Both the position numbers and the translations under genes were made by a program. The notes under the pieces were generated by a model. It saw only the letters and a list, made by a program, of their open reading frames with translations. It had not been told where the DNA came from and did no database searches. From Treponema sp. (GTDB taxonomy: Bacteria > Spirochaetota > Spirochaetia > Treponematales > Treponemataceae), in assembly GCA_016293495.1 (NCBI GenBank), contig JAEDED010000003.1, positions 1 through 64,000 on the forward strand: a stretch of 64,000 nucleotides of DNA. The letters run 5' to 3'. Positions 1 to 8,969 of this stretch are shown one piece after another. Every line of letters starts with the position of its first letter. Positions within the stretch are counted from its first letter, which is position 1.

Positions 1-206
1 CATTTTCATTTATTGCGGACCTATATTGCGGAAAAATTGAGCAAAAGTTTTTATCAGGAACTTTTACAATAAAATATTCAAAAATATTTATTCAAAATCG
101 TACTACATTGCTCATAGGACTTCCTCATTTAAGCAGATTTGAAATTAGAGACAATGAAGATTTTAAGAGAAAACTTTTAAATATTTTGGAAGAAAATAAT
201 GAATAA
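1..206 (+). CDS. C-terminal end of an unrecognised protein (5' end outside window)
   Basis: An open frame enters from the left edge and stops at TAA 204-206, giving about 67 residues that end in a charged tail (KRKLLNILEENNE). No conserved motif is recognised. The stop codon overlaps the next start (ATG at 199) by 8 bases, so the two genes were probably translationally coupled in one operon. The A+T-rich codons (aaa, ata, tta) match the accessory genes rather than the core genes further right. The function is unknown. Confidence 0.5.
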   Translation, partial: FSFIADLYCGKIEQKFLSGTFTIKYSKIFIQNRTTLLIGLPHLSRFEIRDNEDFKRKLLNILEENNE

Positions 207-781
207 GTTAGTAAAGAAAGAAGTTTTGACAGTTTATATTTCTCAATTTGCAATGATTGCCGTTGCACTTTTTTGCTGCATTGTACCTTTGTTTTCAGAG
301 TCTGCATATTTGACTGGTTGGAAAGCTATTACTGGATTATGTATACTAGCAAGTGTTTTTTATTGCAAATATTGTTTATTTAACAACACAATTTAAAGGA
401 TATCAGAGTATTCTTCCTTGTAAGATTGCACTTGAATGTCTTCCAGAAATGATTTATAGAATGGATGAAAACTACAATAAAGGCTTATTTTCAAAAGAAG
501 ATACAGAAAAATGTAAACAGAGATATAGTAACACATTAAAGTGGCTCGAACGATTTGATTCTTTTGCAGTACCTTTAATCATTATTAATTGTGTTTTAAT
601 TGGATTATCAATAACCGGAATCATCATTTTACAAATTTCGAAACATCAGGTTTTATTTTGTTCTCTCTATGGAGTTGCAGGATTTTTTATTGTAATGCAG
701 ACAGCTTGTCTTTTTATTTCTTCAAGATTTTTATGGAAAGCTGTATTTGCATGGATTGAGAGATTAAGAAATATAAAATGA
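199..781 (+). pseudogene. Small membrane protein resembling the FlhA/FHIPEP N-terminal region, frameshifted
   Basis: Two overlapping frames (199-396 and 353-781) read as one protein of about 194 residues if one base is added or removed in the T6 run near 355-360. The second frame has only a GTG inside the first ORF as a start and no ribosome binding site, which supports a frameshift over two genes. The joined product has two N-terminal membrane segments, a soluble stretch, and two C-terminal membrane segments. The soluble stretch (ALECLPEMIYRMDENYNKGL) resembles the FlhA/EscV motif LDAMPGKQMAIDADLNAGL, but the protein lacks the rest of an FlhA (about 690 residues). That resemblance is by eye and tentative. 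The gene overlaps the NUDIX gene by 4 bases (ATGA). It may be decayed, or the shift could be a sequencing error in the homopolymer. Confidence 0.5.
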
Positions 782-1305
782 GAAAATACAAAGGAGCTGG
801 AATCGCTCTGTTTCAAAAACAAGATAATGACTATGCAATTCTTTTAGGGAAACGGACTATAAAACCGAATAAAGGCAAATGGTCTATTCCTGGCGGCGGA
901 TTTGAAAAAACTGATAATTCATTATTTGAAACTGCTATTAGAGAATTACGAGAAGAAACAGGAATTAACTTATCTAATTCGGTAAATGAAAAAAAAGCAA
1001 TCATCTGTAGTTTTCACTATCCATGCTTCGAATGGAAAACTTTTATGTTTGAAGTTGCTTCTGATTTTCATGTACCAGAAAGATTTTGCTATGAGTTTTC
1101 TGAAATTAAGTTCATTTCTCTAAAAGATATTCATCAATATAAATTAGCATTTGGAGTAAGGAAAGAAATCAAAAAATTTTTAATTTCCTTTTTCCCCCGT
1201 GCCCCCAAGAGCGGCTTGCGCCTTAAATCCGCACTGAAAGCAAAGTGGTGCCGGAACAGGAGTTTTGTTAGAAAACAAAATATGTGCTCTAAAGAGCGTT
1301 TTTGA
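778..1305 (+). CDS. NUDIX hydrolase with an aberrant C-terminal tail
   Basis: NUDIX hydrolases cleave nucleoside diphosphates linked to another moiety. The NUDIX box is visible around residues 38-62 (GGGFE ... RELREETGI), with the catalytic REXXEE core intact. The position usually held by the first Glu of the box is shifted by a one-residue insertion and reads D/N. The family domain ends near residue 138 (KEIKKFLISF). The last 37 or so residues, encoded from about 1190, are Arg/Lys/Ser-rich and lie in C-rich DNA unlike the rest of the gene, so the original stop was probably lost to a rearrangement. The gene overlaps the preceding ORF by 4 bases. Its substrate cannot be told. Confidence 0.8.
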   Translation: MRKYKGAGIALFQKQDNDYAILLGKRTIKPNKGKWSIPGGGFEKTDNSLFETAIRELREETGINLSNSVNEKKAIICSFHYPCFEWKTFMFEVASDFHVPERFCYEFSEIKFISLKDIHQYKLAFGVRKEIKKFLISFFPRAPKSGLRLKSALKAKWCRNRSFVRKQNMCSKERF

Positions 1306-1383
1306 ATCGAATTGATTTCAAATTTTGCCTCCAAATCTGTCACCTTTTCGGCACCAGTCGATTTTAAATGTGTTACTTTTTAG
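1185..1383. repeat. Rearranged junction with inverted repeats between NUDIX gene and hsdR remnant
   Basis: The composition changes abruptly at about 1190, from A+T-rich to C-rich. A 7-bp inverted repeat (GGTGCCG at 1247-1253, CGGCACC at 1349-1355) encloses about 95 bases, with a further small palindrome (TTTTGTT/AACAAAA) inside. The hsdR fragment starts without any ATG just after this block. The block looks like foreign repeat DNA at a recombination junction. It was compared with the attC sites at 22570 and 29754 and does not match them. Confidence 0.4.
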
Positions 1384-3360
1384 GGGTGCAGCTCAGGTTT
1401 TACAGGTACTCCAATTTCCCGCGAAGACCGCAGTACAATCGAAGTATTTGGCGATTACATTGATGTTTACGATATGACTCAGGCGGTTCTTGATGGTGCA
1501 ACCCGTCCTGTGTATTACGAAAGCCGCGTTATCAAACTTAAGCTTGATGATAAAGTTCTTGCTCAGATTGATGCTGAATATTCTGCGCTTGCAAATAATG
1601 CTGATGAAGAAGTAATCGAAAAGAGTAAGCATGAACTTGGCAAGATGGAAGAAATTCTTGGCCACGAAAAAACAATCAACTCTCTTGTTGATGATATTCT
1701 TGACCATTACGAAAATGAGCGTCAATACTTGTACACCGGAAAGGCAATGATTGTTGCATATAACCGTTCCATTGCGATGAAGATTTTCAATCGTATTTTG
1801 GAATTGAGACCTTCTTGGGCGGGGACAACATCGCAGGTTACAGTTGGCTCAAAGCAAATTACTGTTCCTGGTGATGATGCCCGCATTGTCGTTGTAATGA
1901 CCGAAAGCAATAAGGATCCTGAAGAATGGCGGGCAATAATTGGAAATAAAACACGAAAGCAGGAACTTGCAACCAGATTCAAAGATAACGACAGCCCGCT
2001 TAAAATTGCCATAGTCGTAGATATGTGGCTCACCGGCTTTGATGTTCCGTCTCTTGCTACAATGTATGTTTACAAACCAATGGAAAGCTACAACCTTATG
2101 CAGGCAATCGCCCGCGTAAACGGAACATCCTTCGGATGTTCATCGAGTTTGCGTAGCAAACTCGCAGCATGAAAGCGAGTTTTTGCAAAGCAAAAACTCG
2201 GTAAGCAAGCGATAGCTTGCGACGTATCGCAAGTGCACTCAAACAGGCTATGAACGACTACACCGTCCGCGACCGACAGAACTACGGCGAAATGGATGTT
2301 GCAAAACGTGCTTATCCAAAGTTTCAGGAAAAACTTGAAATCTGCCGTGACCTTTTCTTTGGTTATGATTACACAGCATTCTACGAGGGGACAGACCTTC
2401 AGCGCGGTATGACAATCAGCGGAGCTGTAAACTTTATTGTTGCTCCAGATAAAGAAGAGCAGAAGCAGGCATTTATAAAAGAAGCACTCATGCTCAAACA
2501 GGCACTTTCACTTTGTTCTTCAATGGTAAAACAGAACATGCGCCTTGAAGCAGCTTTCTTTGAATCTGTCCGAGTTCTTGTAATGCGGCTTTTGTATAAT
2601 CCAAGCGGCAAGAAATTTTCGCTCAAAGAAATCAACGACCGTATAAATGAACTTTTAAAGCAGTCTGTTAAATCTGACGGAGTAATTAATCTTTTCTCTG
2701 ACGTTGGCGAAAAAGTAAATCTTTTTGATCCGACATTCCTCGAAAAATATCGGCAAAATGAAAGAAAAGAACCTTGCTGTAGAAATGCTCAAAAAACTGA
2801 TTGATGAACAGGTCAAAGTATACAAGCGAACAAACCTTGTAAAATCTCAAAGTTTTAGCGAACTTATTCAGCAGACATTGAACCGCTACTTGAACGGAAT
2901 GCTCACAAACGAAGAAGTAATTCAGGAACTTCTTCACCTTGCAAAAGAAATGCTGCACGCAAACGAAGAAGGAAACAAACTTGGCCTCACAGACGAAGAA
3001 CTTGCTTTCTATGACGCACTCACAAAACCAGAAGCCGTAAAAGATTTTTATTCAAACGAAGACCTTGTTGCCCTCACAAAAGAACTCACCGAAACTCTCC
3101 GCAAAAACAAAACAATCGACTGGCAGAAAAAAGAATCCGCCCGAGCAAAAATGCGCATGATTGTAAAAAAGCTTTTGAAAAAATACAAATATCCGCCAGA
3201 AGGCCAGGAAGATGCTCTTAAAACAGTTATCAGCCAGTGCGAGCTTTGGACAGATAATGTCGCAGATTTTGATGAAGCATATAAGACAGTTTCGTATTCA
3301 ATAAATGATGACTATGGAATGTTGAAAGCGGCAGAACCAAATCCTGATTACGGAAAGTAA
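1384..3360 (+). pseudogene. hsdR: Type I restriction enzyme R subunit (HsdR), decayed remnant
   Basis: HsdR is the helicase-nuclease subunit of type I restriction complexes. Only the helicase second half and the C-terminal domain remain. There are three lesions. First, the 5' end is missing: the frame opens at 1384 and reads at once into the helicase motif FTGTPI with no start codon, and the N-terminal nuclease domain is absent. Second, about 16 residues after LMQAIARVN are replaced by a roughly 100-base hairpin block (2121-2222) containing a stop. Third, one extra base near 2750 shifts the frame; skipping it restores FLEKIGKMKEKN. The protein resumes at IASALKQAMNDY and ends normally at 3360. 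No hsdM or hsdS is seen. Restriction activity is not expected. Confidence 0.9.
2121..2222. repeat. Block of four consecutive short hairpins inserted in hsdR
   Basis: Four near-perfect hairpins with 3-4 base loops follow each other: GAACATCC/GGATGTTC, CGAGTTTGC/GCAAACTCG, CGAGTTTTTGC/GCAAAAACTCG and GCAAGC/GCTTGC. The block replaces about 48 bases of hsdR coding sequence. The second hairpin is nearly the same as one at 51939-51957 after the ABC-F gene. This looks like a mosaic palindromic repeat. Confidence 0.75.
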
Positions 3361-3396
3361 AAAAAAAATCATTTTGCAGTGGACAATTCCTTATAA

Positions 3397-3466
3397 TACC
3401 ACTATTATAATTACTGTATATTTGTTAAGTATTATTATGTATTATATATAATTTTGAATAGTGGTA
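3397..3466 (+). promoter_or_regulatory. Promoter/operator region of the Y-family polymerase gene
   Basis: A perfect 10-bp inverted repeat (TACCACTATT at 3397-3406, AATAGTGGTA at 3457-3466) encloses 50 bases of very A+T-rich sequence with several TATAAT-like hexamers. The right arm ends 7 bases before the ATG at 3474. This fits an operator for a repressor that loops or binds both arms, possibly an SOS-type regulator given the gene it precedes. It does not match the classical E. coli or Bacillus LexA boxes. Confidence 0.45.
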
Positions 3467-3473
3467 AGACTAA

Positions 3474-4904
3474 ATGAGCAATCTGGAAGACAGGAATATT
3501 GCAGGCACTGAAGAATGTTTTAATTCTTCAGGCTGGCAGAAGACATATATGGCAATCGACTTAAAAAGTTTTTATGCTAGCGTGGAATGTGTAGAGCGCG
3601 GGCTTGATCCGCTTACTACAAATCTTGTCGTTGCCGATGCAAGCCGTACTGAAAAAACCATCTGTCTTGCAGTAACTCCAAGCCTCAAAGCATACGGCTT
3701 AAGCGGAAGATCTCGCCTGTTCGAAGTTGTTCAGAAAGCCAGAGAGGTTAAGCGTCAGACCGGAAAAAATTTGACCTACATCACAGCTCCTCCGCGCATG
3801 GCGTTATACATAAAATATTCTGCAGACATTTACGAAATCTACCTCAAATATTTTTCTCCTGAAGACATTCACGTTTATTCGATTGACGAAGTGTTCATCG
3901 ATGTAACGCCTTACCTTAAGCTTTACAAAACAGATGCGCGCACTTTATGCCAGACTGTAATTCATCACATTCTCCGCAACACAGGCATCACTGCAACTGC
4001 AGGTATCGCGCCGAATCTTTTTTTATGCAAAGTCGCAATGGACATCGTAGCAAAACACAGCCCGCCTGATAAATACGGCGTTCGTATTGCAGAGCTTGAT
4101 GAAATGGAATTTCGACGCACGCTCTGGGATCACCAGGCGCTTACTGATTTCTGGAGAATCGGGCCTGGAACTCAGCGCAGGCTTAACAAGAATTTTATGT
4201 TTACTTTAGGCGATGTTGCCCGCCGTTCGCTTTCGCCTTTAGGGCTTGAGCAGCTTTACAAAACTTTCGGTATTGATGCAGAAATTTTAATTGATCACGC
4301 GTGGGGTTATGAACCCTGCACGATTAAGCACATAAAAAGCTATCACTCTGAAGCTCACAGTTTAAGTACGGGGCAGGTTCTTCACAGGCCGTACAAATAT
4401 GACGAAGCGCGCCTGATTGTAAAAGAGATGACGGAACTTCTTGTAATGGATATGACAGAAAAGAAAATCGCTTCTGCATTTTTTTCACTTTATATAGGCT
4501 ATGATAATTCCTGCATTACGGATGCTTATGAAGGGGAATATGATATCGACTGGTATGGAAGAAAAATTCCCCGGCCTGCACACGGCAGCATCAACTTTGG
4601 TTTTGAAACAAACCTGATGTCAAAAATCCGCGGCGGCATTCAGCAGATTTTTGATGCAGTTGTTGACCCACATCTTACAGTTCGCAGAATCAACATCTGT
4701 GCCGCAAACATCATTCCTGTAAAAAATGTACAGGCAACTTTATTTGATGATATCGAGGAAAACGACCGTGAAAAAAGGATCCAGGCGGCCGTCCTTGGAA
4801 TACAGCAGAAGTACGGAAAGAACGCCATGCTCAAAGCCCACAGTTATGAAGAAGGCGCTACAACCCGTGAACGAAACACACAGATCGGAGGGCACAAAGC
4901 ATGA
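3474..4904 (+). CDS. Y-family DNA polymerase (UmuC/DinB-like, translesion synthesis)
   Basis: The product inserts nucleotides opposite damaged template bases. At 476 residues it is near the UmuC/UvrX size. The first catalytic Asp lies in AIDLKSFYASVE (27-38) and the paired acidic residues in YSIDEVFID (D138/E139). A little-finger region follows after the HhH-type linker (FWRIGPGTQRRL). A 26-residue N-terminal extension precedes the core. The gene overlaps the YolD-like ORF by 4 bases (ATGA). In Bacillus, Y-family polymerases are likewise paired with YolD proteins and are damage-inducible, so an SOS role is likely. An inverted repeat upstream could be the operator. Confidence 0.92.
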   Translation: MSNLEDRNIAGTEECFNSSGWQKTYMAIDLKSFYASVECVERGLDPLTTNLVVADASRTEKTICLAVTPSLKAYGLSGRSRLFEVVQKAREVKRQTGKNLTYITAPPRMALYIKYSADIYEIYLKYFSPEDIHVYSIDEVFIDVTPYLKLYKTDARTLCQTVIHHILRNTGITATAGIAPNLFLCKVAMDIVAKHSPPDKYGVRIAELDEMEFRRTLWDHQALTDFWRIGPGTQRRLNKNFMFTLGDVARRSLSPLGLEQLYKTFGIDAEILIDHAWGYEPCTIKHIKSYHSEAHSLSTGQVLHRPYKYDEARLIVKEMTELLVMDMTEKKIASAFFSLYIGYDNSCITDAYEGEYDIDWYGRKIPRPAHGSINFGFETNLMSKIRGGIQQIFDAVVDPHLTVRRINICAANIIPVKNVQATLFDDIEENDREKRIQAAVLGIQQKYGKNAMLKAHSYEEGATTRERNTQIGGHKA

Positions 4905-5143
4905 ATGGCGCTGAATGTCGAAATTACGATGACATCATTAACACACAGTGGCCGCCTGTTGATGGCCGACCAGAGAGCATGAGTCTTGAAAACCGTGCAA
5001 AGATTTTTCTTCCTTTTGCAGCCCTCAAGGGGTTTGAAAACGAGGTTGAATCAAGGCTTCGTGACGAAATTGCCAGAATGGATGAGAAGGCCGGAAAGAT
5101 TCAGTTTGACGGCGCTTTGATGGATCAGATTTACTGGGATTAA
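4901..5143 (+). CDS. YolD-like protein, partner of the Y-family polymerase
   Basis: An 80-residue protein whose core (YDDIIN ... MSLENRAKIFLPFAALKGFENEV, split here) matches the YolD-like pattern: YDDII, then a DRA/NRA box, then PFAAL. YolD-like proteins are encoded next to UmuC-like polymerases in Firmicutes and are thought to regulate or assist them, although no biochemical role is firmly known. The ATGA overlap with the polymerase makes co-translation certain in practice. The family call is by pattern recognition and fairly secure because of the context. Confidence 0.75.
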   Translation: MNGAECRNYDDIINTQWPPVDGRPESMSLENRAKIFLPFAALKGFENEVESRLRDEIARMDEKAGKIQFDGALMDQIYWD

Positions 5144-5221
5144 AGTTCGGGGCAAATGGCACGGGGGAGAGCGTGTGCCGTTGTGGATTTAGTTGCGTGC
5201 GGGGCATTTTTGGAAAAATCA

Positions 5222-5261
5222 TTGTGGTCAATTTGTCGATATATGCTATAATAATAGTCTA
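5222..5261 (+). promoter_or_regulatory. Promoter of the M16 peptidase gene; near-leaderless start
   Basis: TATAAT at 5247-5252 with a weak -35 (TTGTGG, 5222-5227, spacer 19). The ATG at 5261 lies only 8 bases after the -10 box and no Shine-Dalgarno sequence is present, so transcription should start within a few bases of the start codon. Confidence 0.5.
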
Positions 5262-8176
5262 TGATTGATGGATTTACGCTGATTAAAGAAGAAGACCTTT
5301 CATATTTCCGCGGAAAGGGAATCTGGTTAAGACACGACAGAACAGGACTTGAAATCTTCAAGTTTGTAACAGATAAAATTAATAATTATTTCTGTTTTAA
5401 TTTTAAGACACCTCTTGATAACGACACAGGTGTTGCTCACATTCTCGAACATTCAGTTCTTCATGGAAGTAAAAAATATCCCGACTCAGAATTATTTTTC
5501 AAGCTGCAGCAGAAAAGTCCGTGCAAGGATTTGAACGCCGCAACTGCAAAAACTTACACTTCATTTTATGCAGAGACCTGCGTACCGAGAGATTTTTACA
5601 ATCTGCTTGATATGATGGGCGACTCTCTTTTCTTTCCGCTTTTGACTGATGAAGTTTTTATGCAGGAAGGCTGGCGAATTGAGAAAGATGAAGAAGGGCA
5701 GCCAAAACTTAACGGTGTTGTCTACAACGAAATGAACAACGATGATAAAAAAAGTGTGCTGTTCTACCAAAAACTGAATCGTGATTTTATGCCGGGTTCA
5801 AATGAAAACAACAATAGCGGCGGCGATCCACTTCATATTCCTGAATGTTCAGTTGAAGACGTAAGGTCATTTCATAAAAAATATTATGTTCCGAAAAACT
5901 GTTTTCTTTTCTTATTCGGAAATATGGATTTAGAGGAACAGTTGAAATTTCTCGATGAAAATCTTTTGTCGAGACTTGAGTCTGGAACAGAAAAAGCGCC
6001 TCTCGGTGATGATGTAATTCCTTTTACAGAACCAAAAGACTTTGAAGTTTTTTCTCCTCATTATGGTACTGATGAAGTGAATGTTGAACTCCGTTTCTGT
6101 ATCGAAGATGAAGATCGTGATACGATTAATCTTCGTGATGACTTTTTCAATCTTTTAAAATATGCGCTTACAGATGAAGTGATTGCACCAAGATATGGTT
6201 CTTCTGCTGATGTTGATACTTTCGGAACTTCTAGTCACAGAATCTTTACAATATTATTGTTCGGTGTTGAAAAAAAAGATGTTCCTGCAGCAAAAGATTA
6301 CCTTTTCTCGCTTTTTGAAAAAATTGCAGAAGAAGGAATTAATCCTGAAGTGGTTAAGGTGTTCTGTATTAATCAGGATATCGATTTTGAAGATAATGAA
6401 TTTGACGTAAATCCGAATGCGTTGAACGATCCGTCATTTTCAGGTTGGATCGAAAGTGATGACCCGTTTGTAAATCTTGTAGACCCTGAAGCTTTCTGGG
6501 CCCGCAACAAAGAACTGTTTACAAATCCGCCTGATAATTTCTTTCAGAATCTGACAAAAAAATATCTTACAGAAAATCCTCACAAAGCTTTTGTCGTAAT
6601 AAATCCGGACGAAAAATATTTTGATAAAATTGAGGAAGCTCAGAATAAAAAATTCGATGAACTTCTTAAGAAAATTCCTTCTGAAAAAATTGAGGCAGAT
6701 TCAAAGCGCTTTGAACAGTTTCAGAAAGATTCTCTGAACGGAAAATTTGCAGTTGAAATTCCAAAGGTAGATATTTCTGATCTTCCTCTGCCGCAGGATG
6801 TCGGTCTTGCAGATTGCGAAAAGGTAAAAACTAAAAACGGTGAAGTGTATGTTTTTTCTTCAGTGCAGGAAATAAACAGAAAAACTCATTTTTCGATTCT
6901 CTTTCCATGTGATGCATTGTCTCCGGAAGAATGTTTTTATCTGAATGAATCTATTTCATTTTTGAAAAAACTCGGGTTCGGTGATTACGATATAAAAGAA
7001 ACATTTGAATTAATGTCGAATGCTTCTGTTGATATTTTGGATTATTTTATTGATTCCGACTGTCGCACTGTTTACTGTGAAAATGTAGAAGAATACCAGA
7101 AAAGATACTGGTTTAATATTTCATTTTCCATTTTTAACAGAAAGATTGAAGAAGGCTTAAAGCTTGTAAAGGAATGGATTTTCAACAAGAACTTTAACGA
7201 TGAAACCTGTATCAATCAGTACAAACTTCAGTTTAAGAGATTCCTTGAACAGACTAAAGATGATCAGGCTACTGTTTATGGTGCGCATTACCTTCATGCA
7301 CAATGTTCAGACTGCATGATTTTAAATGATTATCTTGGCGGACCTCATCTTCTTGCAATGTATAAAAAACTTCAGGAGATTGGGTTTGATGAAGTAATAA
7401 ATAAAACTTTTGAGGCGTATAAAAAAATTATTTTAACTGGCGCCGTGTTCAACGTGTTTGCATGTAAAGACCAGCTTGAAAAATCAAAGAAAGCATTGAT
7501 TGATTTTATTAATGATTGCGGGTTTAATTCGCTTCAGAAGGAATTTGAGTTTGATACAAATTCCCTCCGAAAAGAAATGATGCTTGAAGATAAAATATCT
7601 GACGGTATTGAAATTAATACAATCATCACTAAAGAAGAAAATAACTGTTCATTGGCTATGTTTAACGGTTCTCCATATCCGTCAAAAGAATTTGCTGCAG
7701 AAGAGGCTCTGATGCAGTGGTTTTCAAATACAATTCTTTATGAGCAGATTAGAAAATGTAACGGCGCATATGATGTAAGGGCAGACGTCTCTCCTTCTGA
7801 CGGAACTGTAAGATTCCAGACAACACGAGATCCAGATCCTGCAGGTTCACTTGATACTTATCAGGAATGTCTTAAGCTGATGGCTCAGAAAAAATTTACA
7901 GAAGAAGAATTGAATGAAATTATCATCCGCATTTACGGTCTTGCAGTTTCTGATATTTCTCCAAAAGAAAGAGGCGTGTTCTGTTTTGCACGATGTCTTT
8001 CTGGTCTAAATCCTGAGTTCAGAAAAAAACGCCTGCAGAATCTTCTTGATCTTAAAACAGTTGATCTTGAAAAAGCTGCAGAGCGTCTGTATGAATATTC
8101 GAAAAATATGAAGGCAATGATTATTACAAGCGACGAAAGTAAAGCTATTGGTAAAATCATTGCACGGCTTCAGTAA
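5261..8176 (+). CDS. M16 family zinc metallopeptidase (PreP/insulinase-like)
   Basis: This is a 971-residue single-chain M16C-type peptidase, which degrades peptides inside a closed chamber formed by two halves. The inverted zinc motif HILEH (residues 60-64) and the third ligand Glu (about E157, in VVYNEMNN) are present, and the length matches the PreP subfamily (about 970-1000). No signal peptide is seen, so it is cytoplasmic or exported by an unknown route. The gene has its own promoter and is convergent with the LUD gene. The identity at family level is secure; the natural substrate is unknown. Confidence 0.92.
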   Translation: MIDGFTLIKEEDLSYFRGKGIWLRHDRTGLEIFKFVTDKINNYFCFNFKTPLDNDTGVAHILEHSVLHGSKKYPDSELFFKLQQKSPCKDLNAATAKTYTSFYAETCVPRDFYNLLDMMGDSLFFPLLTDEVFMQEGWRIEKDEEGQPKLNGVVYNEMNNDDKKSVLFYQKLNRDFMPGSNENNNSGGDPLHIPECSVEDVRSFHKKYYVPKNCFLFLFGNMDLEEQLKFLDENLLSRLESGTEKAPLGDDVIPFTEPKDFEVFSPHYGTDEVNVELRFCIEDEDRDTINLRDDFFNLLKYALTDEVIAPRYGSSADVDTFGTSSHRIFTILLFGVEKKDVPAAKDYLFSLFEKIAEEGINPEVVKVFCINQDIDFEDNEFDVNPNALNDPSFSGWIESDDPFVNLVDPEAFWARNKELFTNPPDNFFQNLTKKYLTENPHKAFVVINPDEKYFDKIEEAQNKKFDELLKKIPSEKIEADSKRFEQFQKDSLNGKFAVEIPKVDISDLPLPQDVGLADCEKVKTKNGEVYVFSSVQEINRKTHFSILFPCDALSPEECFYLNESISFLKKLGFGDYDIKETFELMSNASVDILDYFIDSDCRTVYCENVEEYQKRYWFNISFSIFNRKIEEGLKLVKEWIFNKNFNDETCINQYKLQFKRFLEQTKDDQATVYGAHYLHAQCSDCMILNDYLGGPHLLAMYKKLQEIGFDEVINKTFEAYKKIILTGAVFNVFACKDQLEKSKKALIDFINDCGFNSLQKEFEFDTNSLRKEMMLEDKISDGIEINTIITKEENNCSLAMFNGSPYPSKEFAAEEALMQWFSNTILYEQIRKCNGAYDVRADVSPSDGTVRFQTTRDPDPAGSLDTYQECLKLMAQKKFTEEELNEIIIRIYGLAVSDISPKERGVFCFARCLSGLNPEFRKKRLQNLLDLKTVDLEKAAERLYEYSKNMKAMIITSDESKAIGKIIARLQ

Positions 8177-8201
8177 TTGCAAGATTTTTATAATTGCAAT
8201 T
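8175..8201. terminator. Weak bidirectional terminator between M16 and LUD genes
   Basis: An 8-bp inverted repeat (AATTGCAA/TTGCAATT) with an 11-base T-rich loop starts just before the M16 stop codon and lies between two convergent genes. The stem is A+T-rich, so its strength is doubtful. Confidence 0.4.
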
Positions 8202-8203
8202 AT

Positions 8204-8842
8204 TTAGTAGCCGAGAGTTTCGCCGACTAAGATTACTTTGATTCTGTTTGGAACGCGTGACATTCTTGTTACTACGAACTGGCAGCAGATGCTGTCAGTA
8301 AAACAGTCGCCACATTTTCCTGTTGTGGCGCATGGTGTCTTGCAGTCAAGACGGTTGCAGTTTGGCGGAGTTGCCATGTTGCGGATGCGGCGGATTCCGT
8401 CTTCTACATTTGGAACTACTTTGTTCATGCCGGCGATTACGATTACGTTTTCTGGTCCGTAGATAAGATATGCAAGACGGTTTCCTCTTCCGTCAATGTT
8501 TACAAGTTCGCCGTCAATTGTAATTGCGTTTGTGCTTGTAAGAAAGAAATCTGCGTTAATCTGTTTTGCCTTAAGCTCTTTGATTTCTTCATCTGTTTTA
8601 TAATTTTCGCGGATGATAAGGTCATGTCCTGCACTTTTTACAGAATCCTTAAATCCGTTTTCGTCTAAAGTCATCGATCCGCCGTATGCTACTGACTTTG
8701 AAGATGAACCAATAAGTTCGAGCATTTTTGCTTTTGCTTCTTCAACGTTTTTGCAGTAGTAGCCTTCCATTTTGCGAAGGTTTAATTTCTTGATGATTGT
8801 TGCTGCCTGGTTTTCGAAAAAAGTTTCTTTTGGTGTTGCCAT
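8204..8842 (-). CDS. LUD domain protein (LutC/DUF162 family)
   Basis: A 212-residue protein with the LUD fold: SVAYGGSMTLDENG near residue 50, then a central segment (NADFFLTSTNAIT), the GRGNRLA box and the strand VIVIAGMNKVV. A Cys-rich segment (CNRLDCKTPC ... CGDC) near residue 160-180 is typical of the short stand-alone members and may bind metal. LutC takes part in lactate oxidation with LutA and LutB, but those partners are not in this window, so this is probably a stand-alone relative of unknown role. A clear ribosome binding site (GAGGAA) and a TATAAT box lie upstream. Confidence 0.88.
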   Translation of the reverse strand: MATPKETFFENQAATIIKKLNLRKMEGYYCKNVEEAKAKMLELIGSSSKSVAYGGSMTLDENGFKDSVKSAGHDLIIRENYKTDEEIKELKAKQINADFFLTSTNAITIDGELVNIDGRGNRLAYLIYGPENVIVIAGMNKVVPNVEDGIRRIRNMATPPNCNRLDCKTPCATTGKCGDCFTDSICCQFVVTRMSRVPNRIKVILVGETLGY

Positions 8843-8969
8843 TTTTTATTCCTCTATAAAGTTCATTATAACAGATTTGTAAAAATCGGAACAGATATTT
8901 TTTTTTAGTAAAAGTAATTTAAACTCATTTTTGAATTCATTATAATTTTTATCAGTCGAGGTTTATTAT

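Noticed and set aside
1185..1383. A third attC site between the NUDIX gene and hsdR
   Set aside because: The 7-bp inverted repeat does not match RYYYAAC/GTTRRRY, and there is no AAAGCCG/CGGTTT core.
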